Source: an uncultured Pseudomonadota bacterium | GTDB taxonomy: Bacteria > Pseudomonadota > Alphaproteobacteria > UBA9219 | NCBI GenBank assembly: GCA_903919315.1 | Contig: CAIXHP010000032.1 | Span: forward strand, 1-64,000 | Length of the DNA: 64,000 bases | Reading direction: 5' to 3' | In this document: piece by piece, positions 1 to 7,118 of the stretch | How positions within the stretch are numbered: position 1 is the first letter of the stretch | How the letters are laid out: each line of letters starts with the position of its first letter | Notes under the pieces: generated by a model | What the model was told of the DNA's origin: nothing | The model's database searches: none | The model's input: the letters and a program-made list of their open reading frames with translations, nothing else | Made by a program: the position numbers and the translations under genes

Positions 1-2
1 AC

Positions 3-158
3 GGGCGCAAGGCAAAATCCGTCATCCGCCGAGGCCTCGAAACTCTCGCAAGGCTCCTCGCCGGAGCAGAAAACGAAGCCCAAAAAATATTCTTTACCTC
101 CCCCTCATCCCCCAAAAGACAACCTAACATGCTGATATTACAGGGTGTTCAAAAATGA
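3..158 (+). CDS. C-terminal end of an unknown protein (5' partial)
   Basis: One frame stays open from the window edge to a TGA at 156-158 and gives a protein-like, Arg/Ala/Glu-rich tail (about 51 residues) that begins with basic residues followed by a plausible helix. The other two forward frames look low-complexity and non-coding. It overlaps the first possible GTG start (145) of the next gene by a few bases, which favours the later ATG (169) for that gene. No family is recognised. From its neighbours it probably belongs to the same prophage-like remnant. This may not be a real gene. Confidence 0.3.
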   Translation, partial: GRKAKSVIRRGLETLARLLAGAENEAQKIFFTSPSSPKRQPNMLILQGVQK

Positions 159-168
159 GTCCAGTACT

Positions 169-651
169 ATGGCAAACCACACAAGCTCACAAAAGACCGC
201 CCCACCTGTAGCAACTGTAGCAAGTGTAGCCGTAGCAAACTCTCCAAACACTCTTGACGCGGACGCTTTCACCGAACGCGCAGCCATCATCGAGGCGAAC
301 GGGATTCCCCGCGCATGGGCCGAGGGCTTCGCTACGCTCTGCGCCAAGCCTTGCCCATCGTCCTATGCGCCCCAGCGCTGGGCGCAGCTTATGGACGATG
401 GTGGGCGCTTTCTGGACACATGGGGCCGCCAAGCGGCGGCGCTGGGCTGGATGGCTGTGGATGTGTTTGGCGTGAGTCCTGACGCACCAGAGACGGCCTA
501 TCATGGCATGGGGCTTGTGCCGTTGCTCACGGGCAGAAAAGTCGTCGCCATCACTGCCGACACAGCACGGATCGACAACGGCGGGACGTTCTACCGCAAG
601 ACAATGGCCGCCGGAGCGGTGGCGCTATGGGAGGGGGAGATACGGGCATGA
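169..651 (+). CDS. conserved hypothetical protein, prophage-type
   Basis: A protein of 160 residues from ATG 169; a GTG at 145 would add 8 residues. The N-terminal 30 residues are Ala/Val/Ser/Thr-rich and probably disordered. The rest is a compact domain ending in a stretch like 'GLVPLLTGRKVVAITA' followed by an aromatic/basic tail. From memory, small proteins with this kind of ending occur in alphaproteobacterial prophage accessory regions, but I know no function. The stop overlaps the start of the DUF5681 gene (ATGA at 648-651), so the two are translationally coupled. Nothing in it looks enzymatic. Confidence 0.6.
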   Translation: MANHTSSQKTAPPVATVASVAVANSPNTLDADAFTERAAIIEANGIPRAWAEGFATLCAKPCPSSYAPQRWAQLMDDGGRFLDTWGRQAAALGWMAVDVFGVSPDAPETAYHGMGLVPLLTGRKVVAITADTARIDNGGTFYRKTMAAGAVALWEGEIRA

Positions 652-1103
652 CTGAAACAACAGCCCTACAACAACGCGGCAAGCCCTTTCAGAAGGGCCA
701 GTCTGGCAATCCTGCGGGCCGTCCTGTCGGTGCGCGTCATAAGACCACCTTAGCCATTCAGTCGCTACTTGACGGAGAGGGCGAGGCTTTGACGCGTCGC
801 GCTATCGAACTGGCACTGGCGGGCGATATGGTGGCCTTGCGTCTATGTCTCGAACGTCTGGCCCCACCGCGCAAGGATGCGCCTGTTGCGCTTGATCTGC
901 CGCCTGTCGCTACGGCTGCGGATATTGTCGCGGCTCAATCTGCGATTCTGGCCGCTGTAGCCTCCGGCGAGATAACCCCCAGCGAAGGCGCTGCACTGGC
1001 TGCACTGACAGATGGGTTGCGCAAAACCATAGAGACCAACGATTTAGAGCAACGCCTAACTGCGCTGGAAGCCAACCTGCAATCATCAACCAAGAGGAGA
1101 TAA
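648..1103 (+). CDS. DUF5681 domain-containing protein
   Basis: A protein of 151 residues. Near the N-terminus is the diagnostic DUF5681 signature: 'KGQSGNPAGRPVGARHK' followed by a helix-rich stretch with 'ALTRRAIELALAGDMVALR' and 'LCLERLAPPRKD'. The domain is frequent in phage and mobile-element gene sets of alphaproteobacteria; its function is unknown. The N-terminal GNPAGRP segment is basic and might contact DNA (inference). The C-terminal third is a predicted helix ending in an Arg/Lys tail. The start at 648 is chosen because it forms an ATGA overlap with the upstream gene; an ATG at 627 would overlap it by 25 bases. Confidence 0.75.
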   Translation: MTETTALQQRGKPFQKGQSGNPAGRPVGARHKTTLAIQSLLDGEGEALTRRAIELALAGDMVALRLCLERLAPPRKDAPVALDLPPVATAADIVAAQSAILAAVASGEITPSEGAALAALTDGLRKTIETNDLEQRLTALEANLQSSTKRR

Positions 1104-1105
1104 CG

Positions 1106-1297
1106 ATGGGAAACCGTTTAGACCACCGCGTGACGAACCTTGAACAAGCCGCCGCCCCCAAACGTAGTGGGTTATCCGTCGTCATTATAGAGGAAGGCGA
1201 AACCTACGAACAAGCCGCCGCCCGCTTCCCCAATGACGAAAACGCCAGCCTTCGAATCATCATTGATATGACTAAAGGGGGCGTTTCCGCTCCGTAA
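1106..1297 (+). CDS. small hypothetical protein
   Basis: A 63-residue ORF that starts 2 bases after the DUF5681 stop and has an AGGAGATAACG ribosome-binding stretch just before ATG 1106. It begins with a short helix-like region (RLDHRVTNLEQ) and then a hydrophobic strand (LSVVIIEEG), followed by 'TYEQAAARFP'. This layout is common in small accessory prophage proteins of unknown role. The tight spacing makes it the third gene of a small operon. No catalytic motif is visible. Confidence 0.55.
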   Translation: MGNRLDHRVTNLEQAAAPKRSGLSVVIIEEGETYEQAAARFPNDENASLRIIIDMTKGGVSAP

Positions 1298-1394
1298 CAC
1301 CAGAACGCCCTGAAACACGGGCGCTATTCCGGCAAGGCGAGCCGAAAGGCGACGGCTTCGGGAACTCCTGCGCGAGGTGCTGGAGGGTCTTTAA
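1298..1394 (+). pseudogene. frameshifted remnant of a 'NALKHGRYS' phage-type protein
   Basis: Directly after the TAA of the preceding gene, in the same frame, the sequence reads 'HQNALKHGRYSGKA'. A +1 shift then gives 'ERRRLRELLREVLEGL' and a stop at 1392-1394. Together these match the pattern of small alphaproteobacterial phage-associated proteins: a short Asn/Gly-rich lead, NALKHGxYS, then an Arg-rich helix of the RRxLRxLLRE type. The start codon and N-terminus are missing and the frame is broken, so this is decayed DNA rather than a gene. The match is from memory of the pattern, not a search. Confidence 0.5.
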
Positions 1395-1503
1395 GCCCCC
1401 CTCTTTGTGCCACGTTGTACCCTGTCGTTGGCTTCAAACTGGTGGGGTAGTTGGTGGGGCAAAACCGATAAAGCTGAAATAACCAAATAATATCAATGGC
1501 AAA
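1395..1503. other. intergenic stretch at the tRNA-Ser 3' flank
   Basis: No supported gene. This stretch joins the remnant phage-like genes to the 3' end of tRNA-Ser, the usual side for integration of a tyrosine-recombinase element. No integrase reading frame and no clear att core repeat are visible inside the window; the second att copy would lie to the left of base 1. Confidence 0.4.
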
Positions 1504-1593
1504 TGGCGGATGGGGTGGGATTCGAACCCACGGAGAGCTTGCACCCTCGCCGGTTTTCAAGACCGGTTCCTTAAACCGCTCGGACACCCATCC
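1504..1593 (-). tRNA. tRNA-Ser (anticodon TGA)
   Basis: Read on the minus strand, the 90-base element starts GGATGGG and ends CCCATCC-G-CCA, giving a perfect 7-bp acceptor stem, a G discriminator and an encoded CCA end. The anticodon arm reads CCGGTCTTGAAAACCGG with anticodon TGA. The long variable arm typical of class II tRNAs follows, and the T arm carries GGTTCGAATCC. The plus-strand translation of this gene produces a well-known spurious peptide, which should not be annotated. It borders a phage-like remnant on its 3' side. Confidence 0.97.
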
Positions 1594-1681
1594 AACGGGG
1601 GTACAGATAACAAAACCTTGGGATGGCGGAAAGGGGCAAACTTGATCGACAAGATCAGGTGGTTCTGCGAGATTCGGCCCT

Positions 1682-2848
1682 ATGTCCGATTCGAACCTTG
1701 AGCTTTCCATCGTCATGCCGTGCCTGAACGAGGCGCGGACGTTGCCGTTGTGCCTCAAAAAAGCGCAGGCTTTTCTAGCGGAAAACGGCGTTTCCGGCGA
1801 GATCATCGTGGCCGACAACGGCAGCACGGATGGCTCGGCGGCCTTGGCCCTCGAGTATGGCGCAAGGGTGCTGACGGTCGAAGAGCGCGGGTATGGCGCG
1901 GCGTTGGCAGGAGGAATCGCGGCGGCGCGTGGGCGCTATGTCATCATGGGCGATGCCGACGACAGTTACGACTTTGCCAACCTCATGCCCCTTCTGGCCA
2001 AGCTCCGCGAAGGCTACGATCTGGTGGTGGGCAACCGTTTCAAAGGGGGGATCGAACCGGGAGCCATGCCCTTCCTCAACCGCTTTCTCGGCAATCCGGT
2101 TTTAAGCGCGTTGGGGCGGTTGTTTTTCCGCATTCCGCTCGGCGATTTCCACTGCGGTCTGCGCGGCTTTGGTCGCGAAGCGATGCAAAAGCTCGACTTG
2201 CGCACCACCGGCATGGAGTACGCCAGCGAGATGATCGTCCGCGCCGCCCTCCACGGCCTCAGCATGGCCGAAGTCCCCGTGGTGCTGAAACCCGACGGAC
2301 GCGGCCACAAATCGCACCTGCACCCATGGCATGACGGCTGGCGGCACTTGCGCTTTCTGCTGCTTTATTCGCCGCGCTGGCTTTACCTCTATCCGGGATT
2401 GGCGATGATCGTGGCGGGGTTGGCCATCGCCGCGCTGCTGCTGCCCGGCCCCATGATGATCGCGGACGGCGTGGGGCTGGATGTCCACACGCTGCTGGTC
2501 GGTTCCATGAGCATCCTTGTGGGCGTGCAAAGCATCACTTTCGGCTTTATGGCGCGCAGCTATGCCATGGCGAACGGGATCATCCCAACGCCCTCGCGCT
2601 ACGACAAACTCATGGTCGGCCTCACGCTCGAACGGCTTCTTGTGCTGGCGGGCGGGCTGATCCTGCTGGGACTGATCGCGGTGGCGTGGGCGATGCACCG
2701 CTGGTCGGCGGTGAACTTCGGAGCCCTCGATTACCGCGACGCCATGCGCCTCCTCATCGTCGCCGTCACCTGCATCGTCGCTGGCCTCCAACTCGGCTTC
2801 GCCGCGTTTCTGCTGGGCGTGATGCAGATACGGCGGAGGAAGGGGTAA
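1682..2848 (+). CDS. family 2 glycosyltransferase with C-terminal membrane domain
   Basis: A protein of 388 residues. The N-terminal GT-A domain has the family 2 signatures: 'SIVMPCLNEART' (about 9-20), 'VADNGSTDGS' (43-52, nucleotide binding) and 'DADDSYD' (91-97, the DxD-type metal/sugar-nucleotide site). It resembles dolichyl/undecaprenyl-phosphate sugar transferases (DPM1/GtrB type). From about residue 230 there are about four hydrophobic segments, so the enzyme is likely anchored in the inner membrane and charges a polyprenyl phosphate with a sugar; donor and acceptor cannot be read. It lies alone between the tRNA and convergent rpoH, with only 8 bases to the rpoH stop and no terminator visible between them. 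The ribosome-binding site is weak. Confidence 0.88.
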   Translation: MSDSNLELSIVMPCLNEARTLPLCLKKAQAFLAENGVSGEIIVADNGSTDGSAALALEYGARVLTVEERGYGAALAGGIAAARGRYVIMGDADDSYDFANLMPLLAKLREGYDLVVGNRFKGGIEPGAMPFLNRFLGNPVLSALGRLFFRIPLGDFHCGLRGFGREAMQKLDLRTTGMEYASEMIVRAALHGLSMAEVPVVLKPDGRGHKSHLHPWHDGWRHLRFLLLYSPRWLYLYPGLAMIVAGLAIAALLLPGPMMIADGVGLDVHTLLVGSMSILVGVQSITFGFMARSYAMANGIIPTPSRYDKLMVGLTLERLLVLAGGLILLGLIAVAWAMHRWSAVNFGALDYRDAMRLLIVAVTCIVAGLQLGFAAFLLGVMQIRRRKG

Positions 2849-2856
2849 CCCCCACA

Positions 2857-3750
2857 TCACGCCACCGGCAGCAATCCCTCCTTGGCCGCCGATTTCTGGA
2901 TGTTCGCCTGCAGTTTCTCGAACGCGCGCACTTCGATCTGGCGGATGCGTTCGCGACTGATGTTGTGTTTTTGGGAGAGGTCTTCGAGCGTAGCGGGCGG
3001 ATCGGTCAGACGGCGGGCGACGATGATCTCGCGCTCGCGCTGGTTGAGCCCCAGCATCGCGCTGGCCAACAGTTTTTGCCGCAGGCGCAATTCCTGCTGC
3101 GCGCCCATGTGGCTTTCCTGGCTTTCGGTTTCGTCGGCCAGCCAGTCCATCCACTCGCCCTCGCCGTCCATGCGGATGGGCGCGTTGAGCGATTGGTCGC
3201 CGCCCGCCAAACGGCGGTTCATCTGGACGACATCGTCCTCCGGCACGGCAAGTTGAAAAGCGATCTTCTTCACCTGCTCCGGCGACAAATCGCCGTCATC
3301 AATCGCCTGCATCTCGCGCTTGAGACGCCTGAGATTAAAGAACAACTTCTTTTGCGCCGCCGTGGTGCCGATCTTCACCAATGACCACGAATGCAGAACA
3401 TATTCCTGCATCGCCGCCTTGATCCACCACATGGCATAGGTCGCAAGGCGAAAGCCGCGTTCGGGATCGAAACGCTTGACCGCCTGCATCATGCCGACGT
3501 TGCCCTCGGCGATCAGTTCGGACAGAGGCAAGCCATAGCCGCGATAGCCCACGGCGATCTTGGCCACCAGACGCAAATGGCTGGTGACAAGCTTGTGCGC
3601 AGCCTCAAGGTCGCCATGCTCGCGCCACGACTTGGCGAGCATGTACTCCTCGTGCGGCTCCAGCATGGGGAATTTACGAATCTCGCGCAAGTAAACCGCA
3701 AGATTGCCTTCCCCCCTCAGCACCGGAAGATTGGTCACGGCTACGTTCAA
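2857..3750 (-). CDS. rpoH: RNA polymerase sigma-32 factor RpoH
   Basis: About 297 residues, normal for RpoH. Region 2 has 'RLVAKIAVGYRGYGLPLSEL' and 'GMMQAVKRFDPERGFRLATY', and 'MWWIKAAMQEY' in 2.4. It is followed by the RpoH-box-like 'QKKLFFNLRRLK', which separates heat-shock sigma factors from RpoD. The region 4 helix-turn-helix is at the end ('LEDLSQKHNISRERIRQIE'). It directs transcription of heat-shock genes and in alphaproteobacteria is itself regulated. No ATG fits: TTG at 3750 is chosen because AGGAGG (3760-3765) lies 9 bases upstream, whereas TTG 3756 would leave only 3 bases. A TTG start would lower translation, which may be part of its control (inference). Confidence 0.95.
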   Translation of the reverse strand: MNVAVTNLPVLRGEGNLAVYLREIRKFPMLEPHEEYMLAKSWREHGDLEAAHKLVTSHLRLVAKIAVGYRGYGLPLSELIAEGNVGMMQAVKRFDPERGFRLATYAMWWIKAAMQEYVLHSWSLVKIGTTAAQKKLFFNLRRLKREMQAIDDGDLSPEQVKKIAFQLAVPEDDVVQMNRRLAGGDQSLNAPIRMDGEGEWMDWLADETESQESHMGAQQELRLRQKLLASAMLGLNQREREIIVARRLTDPPATLEDLSQKHNISRERIRQIEVRAFEKLQANIQKSAAKEGLLPVA

Positions 3751-3759
3751 GATCAAACG

Positions 3760-3765
3760 CCTCCT
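3760..3765 (-). promoter_or_regulatory. AGGAGG ribosome-binding site fixing the rpoH TTG start
   Basis: The minus strand reads AGGAGG, then nine bases, then TTG at 3750. This is the best Shine-Dalgarno match here and is too close (3 bases) to the TTG at 3756. A GTG further in (the Val of 'AVTNLPVL') is too far away. The site therefore decides for a TTG start at 3750. Confidence 0.6.
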
Positions 3766-3809
3766 CTGCCCGCGCAGGCTAACAGCATCCCGCCTCTCGG
3801 CCTAACGGC

Positions 3810-3838
3810 AATATTGTGGCAGCACAGCGCAATTACAA
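3810..3838 (-). promoter_or_regulatory. possible sigma-70 promoter of rpoH
   Basis: On the minus strand, TTGTAA (3833-3838) and AATATT (3810-3815) are separated by 17 bases, about 60 bases upstream of the rpoH start. Each hexamer matches consensus at four of six positions. This is a weak match of correct geometry only. Confidence 0.3.
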
Positions 3839-3883
3839 GACCGGCTGATAACCTTATGATAACAATAAAAAACACCCTCCAGA

Positions 3884-3997
3884 GTCATGCTCGCGAAGGC
3901 GAGCATCCATCACCCGATGGAGCCCCAAGCGCACAGTTTCAGAACCCAGCGCAAACGTTGCCGACAGGTGATGGATTGCCGCCTACGCGGCAATGAC
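3884..3997. repeat. inverted pair of a genome repeat (REP/BIME-like)
   Basis: The left arm 3884-3913 begins GTCATGCTCGCGAAGGCGAG and runs on to CATCCATCAC. The right arm 3968-3997 is its imperfect inverse. Inside the left arm, ATGCTCGC-GAAG-GCGAGCAT is an 8-bp hairpin with a four-base loop. Related units occur at 4023, 7002, 21935 and 44126-44238, always between genes or at gene ends. This is a dispersed palindromic repeat family. Its translation gives the 'VIPAKAGIH'-type spurious peptide familiar from many genomes. Mobility or function is unknown. Confidence 0.75.
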
Positions 3998-4022
3998 GCT
4001 TGCGGAGAGAAAGCCCCTTTGT

Positions 4023-4056
4023 GTCATCCCCGCGAAGGCATCCATCGCCCGATGGA
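4023..4056 (+). repeat. partial unit of the same repeat family
   Basis: Begins GTCATCCCCGCGAAGGCATC and continues CATCGCCCGATGG. It lacks the second half of the hairpin (the GCGGGG that would follow GAA). It lies just downstream of gatA and looks like a truncated copy of the unit at 3884. The whole 3767-4080 gap between rpoH and gatA is filled with repeat units and no gene. Confidence 0.6.
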
Positions 4057-4080
4057 GCCTTACGCGCGCCGCCCCGGAAC

Positions 4081-5565
4081 CTACCCCATAAACGGCGGAG
4101 TCGCGGTAAAGCCCGCCGCCTTTTCGAGCGCCGAGGCCGCCTTAAACAGCGTCATCTCGTCAAAAGCGCGGCCAATCATCTGCAAGCCCATCGGCAACCC
4201 GTTCGCCCCCAGCCCCACCGGCACCGAGATGCCCGGCAGCCCAGCAAGATTCAGCGTAACGGTGAACACGTCCTCCAGATACATCTGGATCGGATCGTCC
4301 TGCTTCTCGCCGATGGCAAAGGCCGTGGACGGAGCCGTCGGGGTGAGGATCACGTCGCAGGATTTGAACGCTTCCTCGAAATCGTTACGAATGCAGCGCC
4401 GCACTTTCTGCGCCTTGAGGTAGTAAGCGTCGTAATAGCCCGCCGACAACACATAGGTGCCGATCAAAATACGCCGCCGCGTTTCCTTGCCGAAACCCGC
4501 GCCGCGCGTGTTTTCGTACATGCTGATCAAATTGTCGCCGGGGACGCGCACGCCGAACCGCACGCCGTCATAGCGCGCGAGGTTCGAAGACGCCTCGGCG
4601 GGCGCGATGATGTAATAAACCGGCAAAGCGTATTTGGCGTGGGGCAAGCTGACCTCCACCACCTCCGCGCCCGCGTCGCGCAGCATGGCCGCGCCTTTGT
4701 CCCACAGCGCGTTGGTTTCGGCGGGAATGCCATCGATGCGGTATTCGCGCGGAATGCCGATCCGCAAGCCCTTGACGGACTGGCCCGTCGCCGTCGTGAA
4801 ATCCGGCACCGGCTGGTTGACCGAAGTGGAATCTTTCGGGTCGAACCCGGCCATCGTGCGCAGCATCAACGCGGCATCGTCCACCGTCCGCGCCAACGGC
4901 CCGGCCTGATCCAACGACGAAGCATAGGCGATGATGCCCCAGCGCGAGCAACGACCATAGGTCGGCCTGACGCCGACGATGCCGGTGACGCTTGCGGGCT
5001 GGCGGATCGAACCGCCCGTGTCCGTTCCCGTCGCCGCCATGGCGAAACGTCCCGCCACCGCCGCCGCCGAACCACCCGAAGAACCGCCCGGCACCAGCTT
5101 GCGCGCGGCCTTGGACGGTTCCGCGCCCGACCAAGGGCTAACGACATTGCCATAGCCCGACGTGGTGTTCGACGAGCCCATGGCGAACTCATCCAAATTC
5201 GTCTTGCCGAGCATAACCGCGCCCGCGTCGAACAATTTCTGCGACACGGTGGATTCATAGGTCGGCACGAAATTATCGAGGATACGGCTCGCCGCCGTCG
5301 TCCGCACGCCCTTGGTGCAATACAAATCCTTCATGCCCAGCGGAATGCCGTCCAAAGCCCCGACCGTGCCCGCCGCGCGCCGCGCGTCCGAGGCCTTGGC
5401 CTGTTCCTGCGCCAGATCAAAGGTGGTGGTGATGAACGCGTTGGTTTCCGCCTGCCCTCGTTCGGCAGCCTTGATATGCGCCGCCGTGAGTTCAACCGCG
5501 CTGAATTCTTTCTTCGCAAGGCGCGTCACGGCCTCGGTGATGGACAGATGCGTAAGCTGGGTCAT
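4081..5565 (-). CDS. gatA: Asp-tRNA(Asn)/Glu-tRNA(Gln) amidotransferase subunit A
   Basis: 494 residues, the usual GatA length. It is the amidase subunit that releases ammonia from glutamine so GatB can transamidate mischarged Glu-tRNA(Gln) or Asp-tRNA(Asn). The amidase-signature triad is visible: Lys79 in 'GIPLGMKD', Ser162 in '[10 protein letters not shown]' and Ser186 in '[10 protein letters not shown]', with the expected spacing. The start ATG at 5565 overlaps the gatC stop by one base (TAATG), so translation is coupled; the longer upstream open frame is rejected. gatB, often the third gene, is not here: downstream come only repeats and rpoH. Confidence 0.97.
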   Translation of the reverse strand: MTQLTHLSITEAVTRLAKKEFSAVELTAAHIKAAERGQAETNAFITTTFDLAQEQAKASDARRAAGTVGALDGIPLGMKDLYCTKGVRTTAASRILDNFVPTYESTVSQKLFDAGAVMLGKTNLDEFAMGSSNTTSGYGNVVSPWSGAEPSKAARKLVPGGSSGGSAAAVAGRFAMAATGTDTGGSIRQPASVTGIVGVRPTYGRCSRWGIIAYASSLDQAGPLARTVDDAALMLRTMAGFDPKDSTSVNQPVPDFTTATGQSVKGLRIGIPREYRIDGIPAETNALWDKGAAMLRDAGAEVVEVSLPHAKYALPVYYIIAPAEASSNLARYDGVRFGVRVPGDNLISMYENTRGAGFGKETRRRILIGTYVLSAGYYDAYYLKAQKVRRCIRNDFEEAFKSCDVILTPTAPSTAFAIGEKQDDPIQMYLEDVFTVTLNLAGLPGISVPVGLGANGLPMGLQMIGRAFDEMTLFKAASALEKAAGFTATPPFMG

Positions 5566-5852
5566 TATTCGATAACCTTCGGAACGGTAAAGAAATCGGC
5601 AGTCTTGGAAGGCGCGTTGGCGAGGATGTCCTCCGCCTTGCCGCCGTCGGTGACGACATCGTCGCGCAAGCGCAGCGCCATGTCGTTGACGTTGGTGAGC
5701 GGCTCGATGCCGGTGACATCGACCTCGTTCAACTGGGCGACCCAATCGAGGATTTTGGACAATTCGCCCGCGACCTGCTGTTGTTCTTCGAGCGGAACCT
5801 TAAGCCGCGCCAAATGCGCGATGCGGGCAACGGTGGTCTGGTCAATCGACAT
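5565..5852 (-). CDS. gatC: Asp-tRNA(Asn)/Glu-tRNA(Gln) amidotransferase subunit C
   Basis: 95 residues, full length for GatC, the belt-like subunit that stabilises the GatA-GatB complex. The family pattern is clear: '[17 protein letters not shown]' at the start, '[22 protein letters not shown]' in the middle, and the ending '[10 protein letters not shown]', which matches the conserved FxVPKVIE tail. It is the first gene of a gatC-gatA unit and runs divergently from ruvX, with a 76-base intergenic space that must hold both promoters. Confidence 0.97.
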   Translation of the reverse strand: MSIDQTTVARIAHLARLKVPLEEQQQVAGELSKILDWVAQLNEVDVTGIEPLTNVNDMALRLRDDVVTDGGKAEDILANAPSKTADFFTVPKVIE

Positions 5853-5928
5853 GCGGCGTTTCCTTAATCTTCGGATGCCGGAGAGCCTCTATTCGCTCCC
5901 CGCCCCTGCTCGCACAAGGGTTGGTAAA

Positions 5929-6453
5929 ATGATGGAAGGCAAGCTATCATTCGGCATGCCCATCTGCAACCTCGCCGATCTGCCCCCCTTGCTGAAACCC
6001 GGTCAGTGCCTGCTTGGCCTCGATCCGGGCAGTGTCGTTGTGGGCGTGGCCATTTCCGACCCCGGCCTGCGCGTAGCCTCGCCGCTTATGGGGTTAACGC
6101 GGGGCAAATTCGCGGCGGATGCGGCAACTCTGGCGAAAATCATCCGGGAACGGGCCATCGGCGGCCTCGTCATCGGCCTGCCCAAGAACATGGACGGCAC
6201 CGAAGGCCCCTCGGCGCAGTCGGCCCGCACCTTCGCGTCCAACCTGCTGCGGTTTCTCAAAGCACTGCCGGACAACCCCCACGACATGCCCGCCGCCTTT
6301 TGGGACGAACGCTTCTCCACCGCCGCCGTCACCCGCTTTATGATCGAAGGCGACATGAGCCGCAAACGCCGCGACGCCGTGGTGGACAAAGCCGCCGCCG
6401 CCTACATCCTCCAAGGCGCCCTCGACGCCCTCACCCACCGCGCTACGCCGTAA
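5929..6453 (+). CDS. ruvX: RuvX/YqgF Holliday-junction resolvase-like nuclease
   Basis: 174 residues from ATG 5929, which has AAGGG 8 bases upstream; ATG 5956 ('MPICNLADLP...') matches the usual family N-terminus better but lacks a site. The RNase H-like fold is recognisable: 'LLGLDPGSVVVGVAISD' (first acidic residue), 'GGLVIGLPKNMDGTEGPSA' (second strand and Glu) and 'WDERFSTAAV' (family WDER signature), with the final Asp in 'KRRDAVVDKAAA'. YqgF proteins take part in 16S rRNA 5'-end maturation or in recombination. The long open frame running upstream to 4000 is antisense to gatA and not coding. The last 26 codons are duplicated at 7025-7105. Confidence 0.93.
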   Translation: MMEGKLSFGMPICNLADLPPLLKPGQCLLGLDPGSVVVGVAISDPGLRVASPLMGLTRGKFAADAATLAKIIRERAIGGLVIGLPKNMDGTEGPSAQSARTFASNLLRFLKALPDNPHDMPAAFWDERFSTAAVTRFMIEGDMSRKRRDAVVDKAAAAYILQGALDALTHRATP

Positions 6454-6489
6454 AACGCTCCAAAGCGTCGTCAACTCAAAGAACGCCGC

Positions 6490-6846
6490 TCAGCGCAACT
6501 TTTTTTTGCCACCTTGCCCGCAACCGAACACTCTCGTTCTAACCAACAAAAAGGCGGCCAACAAGGGAAGCACCGTTAAACAAAAATAAGCACCAGCTAT
6601 GAATAGACCGTCAACAATTTGTTCTCGGGTAGCATAGACAAAAACAGCAAAGAACAACAGCGACACCGCCAGATAGGTCCAGACAAAACGCATCCTTGCG
6701 AAGGCCAAGAGTCCCAAAAACACAAAAGAGTCTATCGCCAATATAATCCAAGCATTCAACATAAACATGTCAAAGGCGGTCATATCGGCAGCCATCGCCT
6801 CTACCGGAATAAAAATGGCCAGCAGGGCCACGATGAACCTGATCAT
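6490..6846 (-). CDS. hypothetical membrane protein with signal peptide
   Basis: 118 residues from ATG 6846, supported by GGAGGA 8 bases upstream; the longer start at 6879 has no such site. The N-terminus is a clear signal sequence ('MIRFIVALLAIFIPVEAMA', likely cut after AMA). Two or three further hydrophobic segments follow ('NAWIILAIDSFVFLGLLAF', 'YLAVSLLFFAVFVYA', 'AYFCLTVLPLLAAFLLV') and the C-terminus is basic. No family is recognised. It lies in the AT-richer pocket between ruvX and the duplicated ruvX tail, so it may have arrived with that rearrangement. Confidence 0.65.
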   Translation of the reverse strand: MIRFIVALLAIFIPVEAMAADMTAFDMFMLNAWIILAIDSFVFLGLLAFARMRFVWTYLAVSLLFFAVFVYATREQIVDGLFIAGAYFCLTVLPLLAAFLLVRTRVFGCGQGGKKKLR

Positions 6847-7001
6847 AACAAACGTCCTCCGACAGTCCCTCGCGCACAAGGCAACAAAACAACGTCAAAA
6901 CAAACATAAACCATGCTTTGCCACGAAACAACACACCTCACCGATCGCGCCCAGCACAAGGCTCTATCCGTCCTCGCGCCACGCCATAAAGCCCCCCAAG
7001 A

Positions 7002-7022
7002 GTCATCGCCGCGAAGGCGGCG
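7002..7022 (+). repeat. half unit of the dispersed repeat, fused to the ruvX-tail copy
   Basis: Reads GTCATCGCCGCGAAGGCGGC and then runs, with no gap, into the duplicated ruvX 3' end. In complete units the hairpin would be followed by GATCCATCAC. The switch point lies at about 7022-7025. Confidence 0.6.
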
Positions 7023-7024
7023 AA

Positions 7025-7105
7025 GCCGTGGTGGACAAAGCCGCCGTCGCCGCCTACATCCTCCAAGATGCCCTCGACGCCCTCCCCCACCGCGCTGCGC
7101 CGTAA
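7025..7105 (+). pseudogene. duplicated 3' end of ruvX
   Basis: These 81 bases match the last 78 bases of ruvX (6376-6453), from GCCGTGGTGGACAAAGCCGC to the TAA, with four substitutions and one 3-base insertion (an extra Val codon). The frame is kept to the stop. No start codon or upstream domain is present, so it cannot encode a functional RuvX; it is a gene fragment about 650 bases from its source. Similarity ends at the stop codon and at the repeat unit on the left. Confidence 0.85.
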
Positions 7106-7118
7106 GCCGCCGACAAGC

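Noticed and set aside
1500-1600. Peptide 'GGIRTHGELAPSPVFKTG' encoded across the tRNA on the plus strand
   Set aside because: It is the well-known spurious translation of tRNA-Ser, not a gene.
4081-5745. N-terminal extension of gatA by 60 codons to 5745
   Set aside because: The extension overlaps gatC in another frame; the ATG at 5565 gives the normal GatA N-terminus and couples to the gatC stop.
4000-6453. A single open frame of 817 codons on the plus strand ending in ruvX
   Set aside because: Most of it is antisense to gatA and gatC, is Arg/His-rich and shows no protein family; only the final 174 codons are ruvX. Long antisense frames are expected in GC-rich DNA.
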